Source: Paenibacillus faecalis
GTDB lineage: Bacteria; Bacillota; Bacilli; Paenibacillales; Paenibacillaceae
Assembly: GCF_900289175.1 (NCBI RefSeq)
Contig: NZ_LT985747.1
Location: forward strand, 3,379,624 to 3,443,623
Direction: 5' to 3'
Length of the DNA stretch: 64,000 bases
Shown here: piece after piece, positions 36,448 through 44,971 of the stretch
Numbering within the stretch: the stretch's first letter is position 1
How the letters are laid out: each line of letters starts with the position of its first letter
The notes under the pieces: generated by a model
Seen by the model: the letters and a program-made list of their open reading frames with translations, nothing else
Told to the model about the DNA's origin: nothing
Database searches by the model: none
Translations under genes and position numbers: made by a program

Positions 36448-37635
36448 ATGAATTTTGACTTACCTGTTAATCGTACCCGTACCGCTTCTGTAAAATGGGA
36501 TTATACCCTGGGTCAATTCGGAGCAGATGATGTTCTTCCGATGTGGGTCGCAGATATGGATTTTGCAGTTCCGCCTGCTGTTATCGAGGCTCTGCATACC
36601 CGTGTCAAGCACGGTGTATTCGGTTATACACTTCAAACCGAATCATACCAAGAAGCAATCATAAACTGGATGCAGCAGCGTCACAGCTGGAACATCCAAC
36701 CGGAATGGATTCAGTATTGCCCTGGCGTCGTGCCAGCGTTAAGTCTGATTGTAGAAGTATTTACAGAACCGGAAGACCAGGTCATCATTCAAACCCCCGT
36801 CTATCCTCCCTTCTACAACGTTGTGAAGGATCATGGACGAGAACTTGTACAAAATCCACTGATCCTGAATGAACAGGGCGATTACGAAATCGATTTTGAG
36901 GACCTTGAACGAAGCTTGTCTAACGAGCGGGCGAAAATCATCATTTTATGCAGCCCCCATAATCCGATTGGAAGAGTATGGACTCAAGCTGAGCTTTCCC
37001 GCATTGCTTCTTTATGTGAACAATACGATGTCCTTGTTGTATCAGACGAAATCCATGCCGATTTGATTTACGAGCCAGGATCACACATACCATTTGCCTC
37101 CCTCTCAGAAGATGCAGCAATGCGTTCTTTCATCTGTACGGCGGCCAGCAAAACCTTTAATATCGCCGGGCTCAACACGGCCAACATCATCATTGCAAAC
37201 GATACGCTGCGCCGTAGATTTCATAAAGTGCTCAAACGTTATGCACTCGGAACGATAACTCCACTCGGTGCCGTTGCGACAGAATCGGCTTACCGTGAAG
37301 GCGGAGAATGGCTTGATGCTTTGTTAACCTATGTTCGTGGAAATATGGAGTACGTTCAAAGCTATATTCAACAACATATACCTGAGATAAAGGTAAAGCT
37401 TCCACAAGCCACATACCTTCTCTGGATCGATTTTCGTGGGCTAGGAATGAGCGATGAGGAGCTGAACCGCTTCCTCGTTCAGAAAGCCAAAATTGGAATG
37501 AACAGAGGCAGTTCTTTCGGCACGAATGCCGAAGGCTTTATGCGAATGAACATGGCATGCACCCGCGCAACAGCGGAAGAAGCCATGTCTCGTCTTCACG
37601 CAGCCATAACTGAATGGCGCAAGGAAACAAACTGA
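36448..37635 (+). CDS. MalY/PatB family PLP-dependent C-S lyase
   Basis: A 395-residue fold-type I aminotransferase-like protein preceded by AGGAGG. Typical family motifs: LPMWVADMDFAVPPAV near the N-terminus, CSPHNPIGRVW, VVSDEIHADLIY and TAASKTFNIAGLNTA with the PLP-binding Lys. The MalY/PatB group cleaves cystathionine and similar Cys conjugates to pyruvate, ammonia and a thiol. It follows the AEC transporter gene closely and ends in a strong terminator. Sequence does not tell whether methionine synthesis or detoxification is its main job. Confidence 0.9.
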   Translation: MNFDLPVNRTRTASVKWDYTLGQFGADDVLPMWVADMDFAVPPAVIEALHTRVKHGVFGYTLQTESYQEAIINWMQQRHSWNIQPEWIQYCPGVVPALSLIVEVFTEPEDQVIIQTPVYPPFYNVVKDHGRELVQNPLILNEQGDYEIDFEDLERSLSNERAKIIILCSPHNPIGRVWTQAELSRIASLCEQYDVLVVSDEIHADLIYEPGSHIPFASLSEDAAMRSFICTAASKTFNIAGLNTANIIIANDTLRRRFHKVLKRYALGTITPLGAVATESAYREGGEWLDALLTYVRGNMEYVQSYIQQHIPEIKVKLPQATYLLWIDFRGLGMSDEELNRFLVQKAKIGMNRGSSFGTNAEGFMRMNMACTRATAEEAMSRLHAAITEWRKETN

Positions 37636-37639
37636 TCAC

Positions 37640-37665
37640 AGGGACCTTTCGGGTCCCTTTTTGTT
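37640..37665 (+). terminator. Rho-independent terminator of the lyase gene
   Basis: AGGGACC (37640-37646) pairs with GGTCCCT (37652-37658), followed by a T-rich run. Confidence 0.9.
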
Positions 37666-37682
37666 TTTGGATTCAAACTTAA

Positions 37683-38210
37683 TCAAAACCAGCCCGTCGA
37701 ATCCGGCTTCGATGTCAATTCATCCTGAATGGTGTCTCCGTATATCTCTGCACCATCCTTCTGTTGATCGCGTCCGGCTTGGTAACCAGCATCCATGATT
37801 ATACCGTTCAGCTGATGAAGGCGGCTGCTTACATCATCCATCTGTTTAAACACCTGTCTGTACTGGTATGCTTCAGGATATACATTTTGCTGCTCCGACT
37901 CATTCATTTGCTCAAACGATACTTTCTGATCGCCCAAAACCTCGCGATACCGCTGGGCCGTATCCGAACGGATTTCCAACACCATCTTCATCATGTCATG
38001 AAGCATCATGCGGCAGTTGACGAAATCTTGTCTCAAATGTGCTGACGTTTCAGGTGTAATTTGAGTTTGAACCGTTTGCAGTTCCGCATCCATCTGACTT
38101 AAATCATTTAAAACAGCGGCTAGCTGATCATATTGTCCGCTCTGCTGCATTTGAGTGAGCAGCATCGATACCTGGTTTAATTTATGTGCAATCAATTGAA
38201 CATTTTCCAT
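37683..38210 (-). CDS. Hypothetical helical protein
   Basis: A 175-residue protein whose start is taken at ATG 38210 (MENVQLIAHKLNQVSM), 10 bases after GAAAGGGG. It is almost entirely amphipathic helix with many Gln, Met and Leu (LLTQMQQSGQYDQLAAVL, then MDAELQTVQTQI), so a coiled coil or four-helix bundle is likely. No signal peptide, membrane segment or catalytic motif is seen. I do not recognise the family. It stands alone, convergent with the lyase gene. Confidence 0.68.
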   Translation of the reverse strand: MENVQLIAHKLNQVSMLLTQMQQSGQYDQLAAVLNDLSQMDAELQTVQTQITPETSAHLRQDFVNCRMMLHDMMKMVLEIRSDTAQRYREVLGDQKVSFEQMNESEQQNVYPEAYQYRQVFKQMDDVSSRLHQLNGIIMDAGYQAGRDQQKDGAEIYGDTIQDELTSKPDSTGWF

Positions 38211-38372
38211 ATAAAAATTTCCCCTTTCACAACTTCTGCCTATTGTCTGTTTAGGATGCAGAAAACATTCCATTTATATACACCATCCACTTTACCTTCC
38301 CTGCAAACAAAGCAAATGGGCCGTTTTTGATGAGATCCGTGAAATCCCGATAGCCCGGCCATTTTTACAAAA

Positions 38373-38410
38373 AAATACCCCGAGTTCGCTGAGAACGAAC
38401 TGGGGTATTT
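38373..38410 (-). terminator. Rho-independent terminator of the small protein gene at 38458-38829
   Basis: AAATACCCC (38373-38381) pairs with GGGGTATTT (38402-38410), with a further AGTTCG/CGAACT stem inside. In the minus direction a run of T follows. Confidence 0.9.
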
Positions 38411-38457
38411 GCACAAAGGAGCTACTATAGTGAGTATAGGCTGGAGGTTACGAACAT

Positions 38458-38829
38458 TTAGCGTACTACGGATTTAGCCAGTTCTTCTGGCGTGTAACGA
38501 TGAGCGGCAACGATTCGGCCAGCAGCGTTTTTGCCCCATCCGGATACAAGTACATGTCTGCTGTTGGTTCTGATCTGGACTTCGAATTGAGCCAGCTGGG
38601 CAACGTTCAATACACGGAATGCAGACGAGCCTGGAGCGAGAGTAAATGTTCTGGTTGCAACCAACACTTTTTCTCCATTCAACCGGAACAATCTAATTTG
38701 AACTCTGGCACTTGTGCGACCGTTATTCACCGCTTTTACAAAAAACGTTCTGGATTCTCCCGGCAGCGTTGTAACATTAATGGCATTTTCTACTGGACCT
38801 GTCGAAAACTTTACTATTGACAATTCCAT
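38458..38829 (-). CDS. Hypothetical small beta-rich protein
   Basis: About 123 residues. The start is uncertain: AAGGAGG is 3 bases before ATG 38829 but 9 bases before an in-frame TTG at 38823, which may be the true start. The sequence has alternating hydrophobic and polar residues, typical of a beta-sandwich (SRTFFVKAVNNGRTSARVQI, VATRTFTLAPGSSAFRVL). There is no signal peptide and no Cys. I do not recognise the family; the fold recalls small Ig-like or coat-type domains. It is a single-gene unit with a very strong terminator, which suggests good expression. Confidence 0.65.
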   Translation of the reverse strand: MELSIVKFSTGPVENAINVTTLPGESRTFFVKAVNNGRTSARVQIRLFRLNGEKVLVATRTFTLAPGSSAFRVLNVAQLAQFEVQIRTNSRHVLVSGWGKNAAGRIVAAHRYTPEELAKSVVR

Positions 38830-39031
38830 CAACCTCCTTCTTTTGATAGTCTATCTTATGGCATTCATAGAAGAACGGTTTGGATATCTATCATCTAAAC
38901 GAAAAAAGAGGCTTTATGCCATAGTTTAATATAATAGGGATTGGAAAATGGAAATTATAGAATAAAGACTAAATAGCCGATATAATCGTTATTAATATAA
39001 ATGCTGAAAGTAGGTAGAGAAAAGAAACGAT

Positions 39032-39634
39032 ATGGCAAAAGTGAAGACAAGAGTCAAGCGTAAAAAAAAGACAACTTTTATAATCATTGCGATACTACTA
39101 GCCATTTTATATATGCAGCTATCGACGACTATTGATAACTTTATATCCGATCCAGATATAGAAGATGCCCCTTCGATTACCGGCATACACCCCGTTGTAC
39201 TTGACCAGAAAAATAAACTTGTCGCACAGACAAGAGAGCTTGGAATCAAAATTATAATTACAGATGGTTATCGAAGTAATGAAGAACAGGAGCGTTTGTA
39301 TAAGCAAGGAAGAAGTGCGAAAGGAGATATCGTTACCAATGCCAGAGCGGGTGAATCTATGCATAATTATGGCCTGGCTATCGATTTTGCACTCCGGCTG
39401 AATGACGGCAGTGTCATCTGGGATTTGGAATATGACGGCAATGGAAATGGTAAATCAGACTGGATGGAGGTCGTCGCAGTTGCCAAAGACCTTGGATTTC
39501 AGTGGGGCGGCGACTGGACCAACTTCCCGGATTATCCCCACCTTCAGATGGATTTCGGTCTCACAATCAAAGAACTTAAGCGCGGAAAGCGGCCTCCGAT
39601 AGAATCAGACGAGCATTTAAAGGCTTCCGAATAA
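39032..39634 (+). CDS. M15 family peptidase (CwlK/VanY-like cell-wall endopeptidase)
   Basis: A 200-residue protein with a basic start and one N-terminal membrane helix (about 13-32), so the catalytic part faces the wall. The M15 zinc site is complete: ITDGYRSNEEQERLY, ESMHNYGLAIDFAL (His and Asp ligands) and YPHLQMDF (second His). Between them lies D-G-N-G-N-G-K-S-D-W-M-E, which fits a calcium-binding EF-hand loop at every ligand position. Members cut L-Ala-D-Glu or D-Ala-D-Ala bonds in peptidoglycan. Its stop is directly adjacent to that of the convergent TetR gene. Confidence 0.88.
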   Translation: MAKVKTRVKRKKKTTFIIIAILLAILYMQLSTTIDNFISDPDIEDAPSITGIHPVVLDQKNKLVAQTRELGIKIIITDGYRSNEEQERLYKQGRSAKGDIVTNARAGESMHNYGLAIDFALRLNDGSVIWDLEYDGNGNGKSDWMEVVAVAKDLGFQWGGDWTNFPDYPHLQMDFGLTIKELKRGKRPPIESDEHLKASE

Positions 39635-40213
39635 TTAAGCCGTAATTCCAAACATATATAAATGGACGACTTGATGGGCCAATTCTTCTGACGTGCATTG
39701 ACCTGTCAACAGCTGATGCGAGGTCAGCCGCTCAATCGTTCCTACCAGGCACTCCGCCACAATCGTCATATTGATGTCTTGATGAAAATACCCATCGTTT
39801 TGCTCAGCCTTCAAATTCTGTGCAATCATCATGGCAAGTTCTTTCTTGACCTCACCGGATTCCTGACCAATGTAAAAACCGATCCGGGTCAAATCCGGAT
39901 CTTTCTTTAGAAAATCGAACAAACCTTTTAGAACGGCTCTAATCCGGCCCGGCACATCTTCACGTCTAATTCCGGCCTCCAGACGGCTGTCTGCAATGAG
40001 TTCTTTCAACCGGGAACGAAACGTTTGCATCAGTTCATTAAACACAGCTTCTTTACTATCAAAATACAAATAAAACGATGGCTGAGTCAGTCCTGCCCGG
40101 GAAACAATGGTGCTAATTTTTGTTTTATGATAACCAGACCGCGCAAATTCATTGGCTGCAACCGTTAACAATCTTGCTCTGCTCTTTTGCCCGTTGGCAC
40201 CCTTTTTTCTCAA
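39635..40213 (-). CDS. TetR/AcrR family transcriptional regulator
   Basis: The start is taken at TTG 40213 (MRKKGANGQKSRARLL), 9 bases after GGAGGT; an ATG at 40252 in frame has no ribosome binding site. The 192 residues are normal for the family. The N-terminal helix-turn-helix is clear (TKISTIVSRAGLTQPSFYLYF, then SKEAVFNELM); the C-terminal ligand domain is divergent, as usual. No transporter or enzyme gene is divergent within 400 bp, so the target genes are unknown. It converges on the M15 peptidase gene with no space between the stops. Confidence 0.88.
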   Translation of the reverse strand: MRKKGANGQKSRARLLTVAANEFARSGYHKTKISTIVSRAGLTQPSFYLYFDSKEAVFNELMQTFRSRLKELIADSRLEAGIRREDVPGRIRAVLKGLFDFLKKDPDLTRIGFYIGQESGEVKKELAMMIAQNLKAEQNDGYFHQDINMTIVAECLVGTIERLTSHQLLTGQCTSEELAHQVVHLYMFGITA

Positions 40214-40252
40214 AGCTCTCGAACCTCCGTCTCTATCTGGATGTGTATTCAT

Positions 40253-40679
40253 TCATTATACTTCATGCTCCATACCCTTGCTATATTGAACTAATGATCC
40301 TAGCCTAAGCATCACTACGAATTCGGATTATTCTTCCGATCGCTCTTGCCCCCAGATTTCTCTGAAGGATTTATACAATCGTTGAAATCCGGGGACAGAT
40401 TACGCTTTCGAAGCGAGCTTTCCTGCGGAAAGCTTTTAGGCGAACACTGACGTTTCTCCAGAATAATTCCGACTTCTTTCGTTGAAGTAGTACCTTTGTT
40501 TAGTTCAATCTATATAGAATGAAAAAATACAGCCGACAAAGATATCATTATTCATCAAACAGGCCGCTGGCAAGACACTGGTACAATATATATTCTTCCT
40601 TTCCTTTACAAAAAGACCGTAACCATATAACGTTAAGTTAGTACGGTAGGATTAACACCGTTACAAGGGAGAGTATGCT
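40253..40679. other. Intergenic region with a degenerate palindromic repeat
   Basis: No gene is seen. Positions 40331-40473 hold an imperfect palindrome (TTGCCCCCAGATTTC against GAAATCCGGGGACA) related to that at 42908-43011. The last 60 bp hold the ribosome binding site AAGGGAG and a possible promoter for mqnB. Confidence 0.5.
40331..40473. repeat. Dispersed palindromic intergenic repeat, copy 1
   Basis: It shares with 42908-43011 the start TTCnTCCnATCGCTCTTGCC and, further on, a GGGnACA segment and a TnTCCAGAATT segment, in the same order. The outer arms pair. The size and divergence resemble old intergenic repeat families of Paenibacillus genomes. Confidence 0.55.
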
Positions 40680-41336
40680 ATGAATGAATCTGTGAAAAAA
40701 ATTCTGATCGTCACAGCCGTTGCCGCAGAAAAAGAGGCCGTACTTCGCGGTCTAAACGGTGAAGACCGCTATGAAGTCATAACAGCGGGTGTCGGACCTG
40801 CAGCGGCGGCAGCGAGTACAGCCAGAGCTTTGGGATCAGGTCAGTATAAATTGGTCATTAGTGCAGGCATTGGCGGTGGATTTTCAGGACAAGCTCCTGT
40901 CGGTTCCGTGGTGGTTGCCAGCAGTATTATTGCTGCCGATCTTGGCTCTGAAACGCAGGAAGGCTTCCTCAGCGTAGATCAGCTCGGGTTCGGCTCTGCC
41001 TATATTCAAACGCCGCCTAAGCTGATGAGACAGATCACTGAAGCATTTCAAGCGGCGGGGCTGATTGCCTTATCTGGTCCAATTCTTAGTGTATCAACGA
41101 CTACGGGAACACAAGCAACAGCCGATGCACTCGCAGCACGCGTCCCTGGGGCAGCTGCCGAAGCAATGGAAGGGTTCGGCGTAGCACAAGCCGCTCATGA
41201 TTGCGGACTGCCTGTGCTGGAAATTCGCGCTGTATCGAATATAGTAGGTCCGCGAAACCGCGATGCATGGAAAATTCCCCAAGCGCTGCAAGCGTTGGAA
41301 ACTGCTATCTCACAACTATCGGGGGTGCTGTCATGA
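40680..41336 (+). CDS. mqnB: Futalosine hydrolase
   Basis: A 218-residue nucleoside phosphorylase-like protein preceded by AAGGGAG. Landmarks: ILIVTAVAAEKEAVLRGL at the start, VISAGIGGGFSGQAPVGSVV and, at the end, AEAMEGFGVAQAAHDCGLPVLEIRAVSN with the Glu and Asp/Asn residues of the family. It splits dehypoxanthine-futalosine precursors (futalosine) into hypoxanthine and the next intermediate of the alternative menaquinone route. Its stop overlaps the start of mqnD (ATGA), so the genes are translationally coupled. mqnA, mqnC and mqnE are not in the window. Confidence 0.93.
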   Translation: MNESVKKILIVTAVAAEKEAVLRGLNGEDRYEVITAGVGPAAAAASTARALGSGQYKLVISAGIGGGFSGQAPVGSVVVASSIIAADLGSETQEGFLSVDQLGFGSAYIQTPPKLMRQITEAFQAAGLIALSGPILSVSTTTGTQATADALAARVPGAAAEAMEGFGVAQAAHDCGLPVLEIRAVSNIVGPRNRDAWKIPQALQALETAISQLSGVLS

Positions 41337-42184
41337 AGATTGCTTTTTCACCGTGTCCGAACGACACTTTTGTATTCCACGCCTGGGTACATCACCTGAT
41401 TCCAGGGGCCCCTCGGCTGGATGTATCTTATGCCGACATCAACATCACGAACTATTGGGCTGCCGAATCAGGTACGAACAAACATGACATTTTGAAAATA
41501 TCATATGCCGCCTTGCCATGGGTGCTTGATGAATACGCACTTATCCCTTGCGGGGGAGCGCTTGGACGCGGTTGCGGCCCGCTTCTTCTGAGAGCCGGAA
41601 CGCCCAGCGCTTCAGATCCGGCTGATCCAGCTTTTCTATCAGGGCGCACCGTAGCGGTTCCGAGTGAACGCTCTACCGCCTACTTGCTCTTCCGTCTATG
41701 GGCAGCGCAGAATGTTCCTGGCGGAATCGGCAAAATAATCGTTATGCCGTTTGAGAAAATCATGCCTGCGGTCCGTGATGGAAAAGTGGATGCAGGGCTT
41801 GTCATACACGAAGCTCGCTTTACCTATCCTTCTTATGGTCTAAATCTGATAACAGATCTCGGAAGCTGGTGGGAAACGGACACCGGCCTGCCGATTCCTC
41901 TCGGCGCCATCATCGCACACCGATCACTTCAACTGGATCAGATTGCAACATGGACACGCGCCTCGGTCGAATACGCCTGGGCCCATCCAGAGGCTTCCCG
42001 AGACTACGTCATGAGCCACGCACAGGAGATGGAGGAAGCGGTAGCCAAAGCGCATATTGAATTGTATGTAAACCCCTTTACCGCCAACCTTGGGGAGGAT
42101 GGATATGCTGCTGTAGCGGCACTGTTAGGCCGTGCTGCAGACGAAGGGCTTGTTCCGGAAATAGACCTTGCCAAGCTGCGATAG
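41333..42184 (+). CDS. mqnD: 1,4-dihydroxy-6-naphthoate synthase
   Basis: A 283-residue protein starting at ATG 41333 inside the end of mqnB. The N-terminus KIAFSPCPNDTFVFHAW is diagnostic; HDILKISYAALPWVL, VPSERSTAYLLFRLW and GLVIHEARFTYPSYGL are further family motifs. It has a periplasmic-binding-protein-like fold and turns cyclic dehypoxanthinylfutalosine into 1,4-dihydroxy-6-naphthoate, an intermediate of menaquinone synthesis by the futalosine pathway. With mqnB it shows that this organism makes menaquinone by that route. Confidence 0.95.
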   Translation: MKIAFSPCPNDTFVFHAWVHHLIPGAPRLDVSYADINITNYWAAESGTNKHDILKISYAALPWVLDEYALIPCGGALGRGCGPLLLRAGTPSASDPADPAFLSGRTVAVPSERSTAYLLFRLWAAQNVPGGIGKIIVMPFEKIMPAVRDGKVDAGLVIHEARFTYPSYGLNLITDLGSWWETDTGLPIPLGAIIAHRSLQLDQIATWTRASVEYAWAHPEASRDYVMSHAQEMEEAVAKAHIELYVNPFTANLGEDGYAAVAALLGRAADEGLVPEIDLAKLR

Positions 42185-42211
42185 ACAAGCGTAAACGGTT
42201 TTATCAATACA

Positions 42212-42254
42212 AAGAGGAACGTCAAGGTTCATCATGAACTTAGGCGTTCCTCTT
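42212..42254. terminator. Terminator-like hairpin after mqnD
   Basis: AAGAGGAACG (42212-42221) pairs with CGTTCCTCTT (42245-42254). It lies between convergent mqnD and the DNA glycosylase gene; T runs are short on both sides. Confidence 0.75.
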
Positions 42255-42309
42255 AATTTCCATCCGTTAGTCCTACCGTCAACACTCTGGCATCATTCTT
42301 ACGTATCCT

Positions 42310-42816
42310 TCAATTCTGTATAAAATCGCCAAGCTGCCGGTATATGTGTACAATTTCATCCATCGGCATACGAACCAGACCACTGGAAGAGGGTGCGACA
42401 AAATCAAGCACTCCGTCCACAACAGACTCAGGCTGAAACCCCCATTGAACCCGTGTTCTTCGGCTGAACTCTGTATAGACCCCTTTACCAACGAAACACG
42501 CAACGCGAGGACGGTATTTTTCAAGCTTGGATCGTAAAATTTCACGCCCCTGCTCATATTCTTCCCGTCTGATATCCTCAGCTCCCCGGGTTGGTCTGGC
42601 CACAATATTTGTAAAGCCATATCCCAGCTTTAACAAATCGCTGTCTTCAGATGCGTCATATTGTCGTGGAGTAAGTCCGGAACGATACAATATACGCCAA
42701 AAATTGTTGCGGGGATTCGCATAATGATGGCCTACTTCACCCGAACGCAAACTCGGGTTAAACCCAATGAAAAGAACGGCGAGTCCGTAATCAAGATGAT
42801 CCTTAACCTCGTTCAC
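42310..42816 (-). CDS. mug: Mismatch-specific uracil/thymine DNA glycosylase
   Basis: A 168-residue protein of the Mug/TDG family. The catalytic-site motif GFNPSLRSG is at residues about 18-26, NNFWRILYRSGLTPR follows and PSSSGLVRM marks the DNA-intercalating loop near residue 145. It removes uracil or thymine from G:U and G:T mispairs in DNA, the first step of base excision repair. The start at ATG 42816 has GGAGGTGGG upstream. It stands alone. Confidence 0.92.
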   Translation of the reverse strand: MNEVKDHLDYGLAVLFIGFNPSLRSGEVGHHYANPRNNFWRILYRSGLTPRQYDASEDSDLLKLGYGFTNIVARPTRGAEDIRREEYEQGREILRSKLEKYRPRVACFVGKGVYTEFSRRTRVQWGFQPESVVDGVLDFVAPSSSGLVRMPMDEIVHIYRQLGDFIQN

Positions 42817-42907
42817 TTATCCCACCTCCTTTAGAAAATGACTGATTCGAAACGACGCTCCATATTTCATATCATGGTTTGTTACTTCTTGCTATCGGAA
42901 CGAAGCA

Positions 42908-43011
42908 TTCCTCCAATCGCTCTTGCCCCCGAATATCCTGAATTCATTTTACAAGGAAGATATATCGGGAACAAAGGCGACCGCGACCGCTTTTCCAGAA
43001 TTGCTTCAAGA
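42908..43011. repeat. Dispersed palindromic intergenic repeat, copy 2
   Basis: Related to 40331-40473. The two arms (TTGCCCCCGAATATC and GATATATCGGGAACA) can form an imperfect hairpin. Confidence 0.55.
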
Positions 43012-43033
43012 AGGCAGCAATAGACCAAAAAGC

Positions 43034-43077
43034 AGAAATGGCGGCGCAGGGATAACCTCCTTGGCACCGCCATTTCT
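43034..43077 (-). terminator. Rho-independent terminator of the DUF6612 gene
   Basis: AGAAATGGCGG (43034-43044) pairs with CCGCCATTTCT (43067-43077). T runs follow on both strands; only the DUF6612 gene is oriented to use it, leaving a 3' untranslated part of about 120 bases. Confidence 0.75.
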
Positions 43078-43199
43078 TTATTTTTTGCATAATTTACTCA
43101 TTAAGTGAGTGTCTCGTCTAGTGAGTAGAGCTACTTTTGGGACAGCCTCTTACAACTTTGCCTAAAGGCATGCATGGCTAAGTTATGATATCCTTTTGC

Positions 43200-44099
43200 C
43201 TATTTCGCGTCGTCCAGACTTTTCGCACCCTCCTGTGCTTCTTTCGGAACTTCTATCTTCTCGATTTCATTATGCTTGGAGAACGTGCTATTCATCTTCA
43301 TATCTACGGAAACACTCTGCTCAGCCTCACCCATGCTCATCACCATCTCAACTTCCGACTTTGCCGGCAGATAGGTTTCCTTATTCACACCATGAACGAT
43401 TTTCATGCTCTTTATATCCATCTGCTCGATCATCGCAGCCGTTTGATCATCCGTTCCACCGGTTTGACTCATGTAGGATTTCGCCAGCTCCTTCAAGTTA
43501 TCACCGGAAACGTCTGCGTTCAGAATATATAAGTCGCCTTCCTCACTCACCTTCGTATCTTGGGCGATTGACTTAAACTGCTCCAACTGTTTCTCCGGAC
43601 CTTCTGTTGTCATCTCCATACTAGCCTTAATATCTTTCACATGTTCTTCAGGCAGCTGGAACCACTCATCACCCATTGAGGTATATACTCCCTTCTGGGT
43701 AACGTATTGCTTGATGTCCTGCTTTCCTTGGCCCGGAACCTCCATTTGCATTTCCTGGTACATTTCCATTGGTTTCATGGTCGCATCCACTTTCATGGAC
43801 ATATTGATGTTTTGTTCCTGCTTGCTCTCGCCTTCACCGATTACAATGTTTTGTTTAATAACCGTGTCCATAGAGAAGCTCTTCATCTTTTGGCTGGCCT
43901 CTGCTGATTTCGTAATCAATTCCTCAACCGTAGGAAGCGCTTGTTCCTTAGGCGCATCTGACGGTGTCTCTTTCGTCTGGCCGCTTCCCTGTTCTGCGGG
44001 CGGTGTTGCATTACCATCATTCGCCCCCTTTTCAGTACTACAAGCAGTTATCCCCGCTGCCAAAATTACACTGAATAATGCCACTGTCCATTTTTTCAA
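43200..44099 (-). CDS. DUF6612 family lipoprotein
   Basis: A 299-residue protein that starts with TTG 44099, 8 bases after AGGAGG. The signal is followed by a lipobox (AAGITAC, Cys at about 20) and a low-complexity linker rich in Gly, Asn, Pro and Gln. The rest is a beta-rich domain with many Met, Lys and Glu residues (MKSFSMDTVIKQNIV, VDATMKPMEMYQEMQMEV), as in DUF6612/LolA-like proteins. Such folds carry hydrophobic ligands, but no function is known for this family. It is anchored to the outer face of the membrane and is monocistronic. Confidence 0.85.
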   Translation of the reverse strand: MKKWTVALFSVILAAGITACSTEKGANDGNATPPAEQGSGQTKETPSDAPKEQALPTVEELITKSAEASQKMKSFSMDTVIKQNIVIGEGESKQEQNINMSMKVDATMKPMEMYQEMQMEVPGQGKQDIKQYVTQKGVYTSMGDEWFQLPEEHVKDIKASMEMTTEGPEKQLEQFKSIAQDTKVSEEGDLYILNADVSGDNLKELAKSYMSQTGGTDDQTAAMIEQMDIKSMKIVHGVNKETYLPAKSEVEMVMSMGEAEQSVSVDMKMNSTFSKHNEIEKIEVPKEAQEGAKSLDDAK

Positions 44100-44291
44100 A
44101 AGAAATTCCTCCTAAAAATTATGTATTCCTTCGTTATTACCCAATATAGAAAAAAGTGTAACACCATCCATTTAATTTATTTCAAATTTTATTATTTTAT
44201 GTTTGTTTGTCAGATGACTTCTTGCCTTGCCACGAGCAGAGCGGGTACACTTAATAAACAATGAATGATCATCAAGGGATGTGCTATCTAA

Positions 44292-44861
44292 ATGAAAAAT
44301 CTCCTGATTACAGGTTACCGGGCTCATGAGCTCGGCATTTACAATCTTAAGCACAAAGGAATTCCATATATAAAAAAAGCGATTGAATCGAAGCTGGTTC
44401 CTTTAATTGAGGAAGGGCTGGAATGGGTGATTACACCAGGCCAGTACGGGATAGACCTGTGGGCATGTGAAACGGCTATCGCATTAAAGCAGCAGTACCC
44501 GCAGCTGAAATGCTCCATTATTACCGCTTATGCTCATCCGGAAGAGCAATGGAGTGACGACAAAAAAGAGTATTACATGCAAATCCTTCGGGGGGTAGAC
44601 TACTACGCCGCTGTCAGCAAAGAATCTTATCAGGGAAGCTGGCAGTTTAAAGCCAGAGACGAACTATTATTTCGAAAAACCGACGGAATTTTGCTCGTTT
44701 ATGATGAGGATTCGGGAGAAGCCAGCCCAAAGTTTGTAAAGCAGCGTGCACTAAAAAAGCATATGGAAGAGGATTATCATTATATTTGTATCGGTTCAGA
44801 GGATATTCAAACCGCTGTGGATGAGGCAATGAACGAGCACATATTTTATGATGATTTCTAA
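44292..44861 (+). CDS. ypsA: YpsA family (DUF1273, SLOG fold) protein
   Basis: A 189-residue protein preceded by AAGGGATG. The N-terminus LLITGYRAHELGIY and the segments WVITPGQYGIDLWACE, YYAAVSKESYQGSWQFKARDELL and GILLVYDEDSGEASPKF are the marks of YpsA, a SLOG-superfamily protein of Bacillota thought to bind a nucleotide-like ligand. In B. subtilis its overproduction affects cell division. It is a single-gene unit and shares a terminator with the convergent ald gene. Confidence 0.92.
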   Translation: MKNLLITGYRAHELGIYNLKHKGIPYIKKAIESKLVPLIEEGLEWVITPGQYGIDLWACETAIALKQQYPQLKCSIITAYAHPEEQWSDDKKEYYMQILRGVDYYAAVSKESYQGSWQFKARDELLFRKTDGILLVYDEDSGEASPKFVKQRALKKHMEEDYHYICIGSEDIQTAVDEAMNEHIFYDDF

Positions 44862-44888
44862 AAAACGGGGAATGGCTTTACAGGCAAA

Positions 44889-44920
44889 AGGGGTGACAGA
44901 TCAATAAACCTGTCACCCCT
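44889..44920. terminator. Rho-independent terminator between ypsA and ald
   Basis: AGGGGTGACAG (44889-44899) pairs perfectly with CTGTCACCCCT (44910-44920). A-rich sequence precedes it, so it can work in the ald direction; on the ypsA side the T run is weak. Confidence 0.85.
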
Positions 44921-44971
44921 CTTCGTATAATTGATCATCAGGTTGCCTTTTTCAACTGGCTTGTGATAAGC

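Larger units (their letters stand above)
42817..43199. other. Intergenic region with repeat and terminator
   Basis: No gene is seen. It contains the second copy of the degenerate palindrome (42908-43011) and a strong hairpin at 43034-43077 that serves the DUF6612 gene. Confidence 0.6.
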
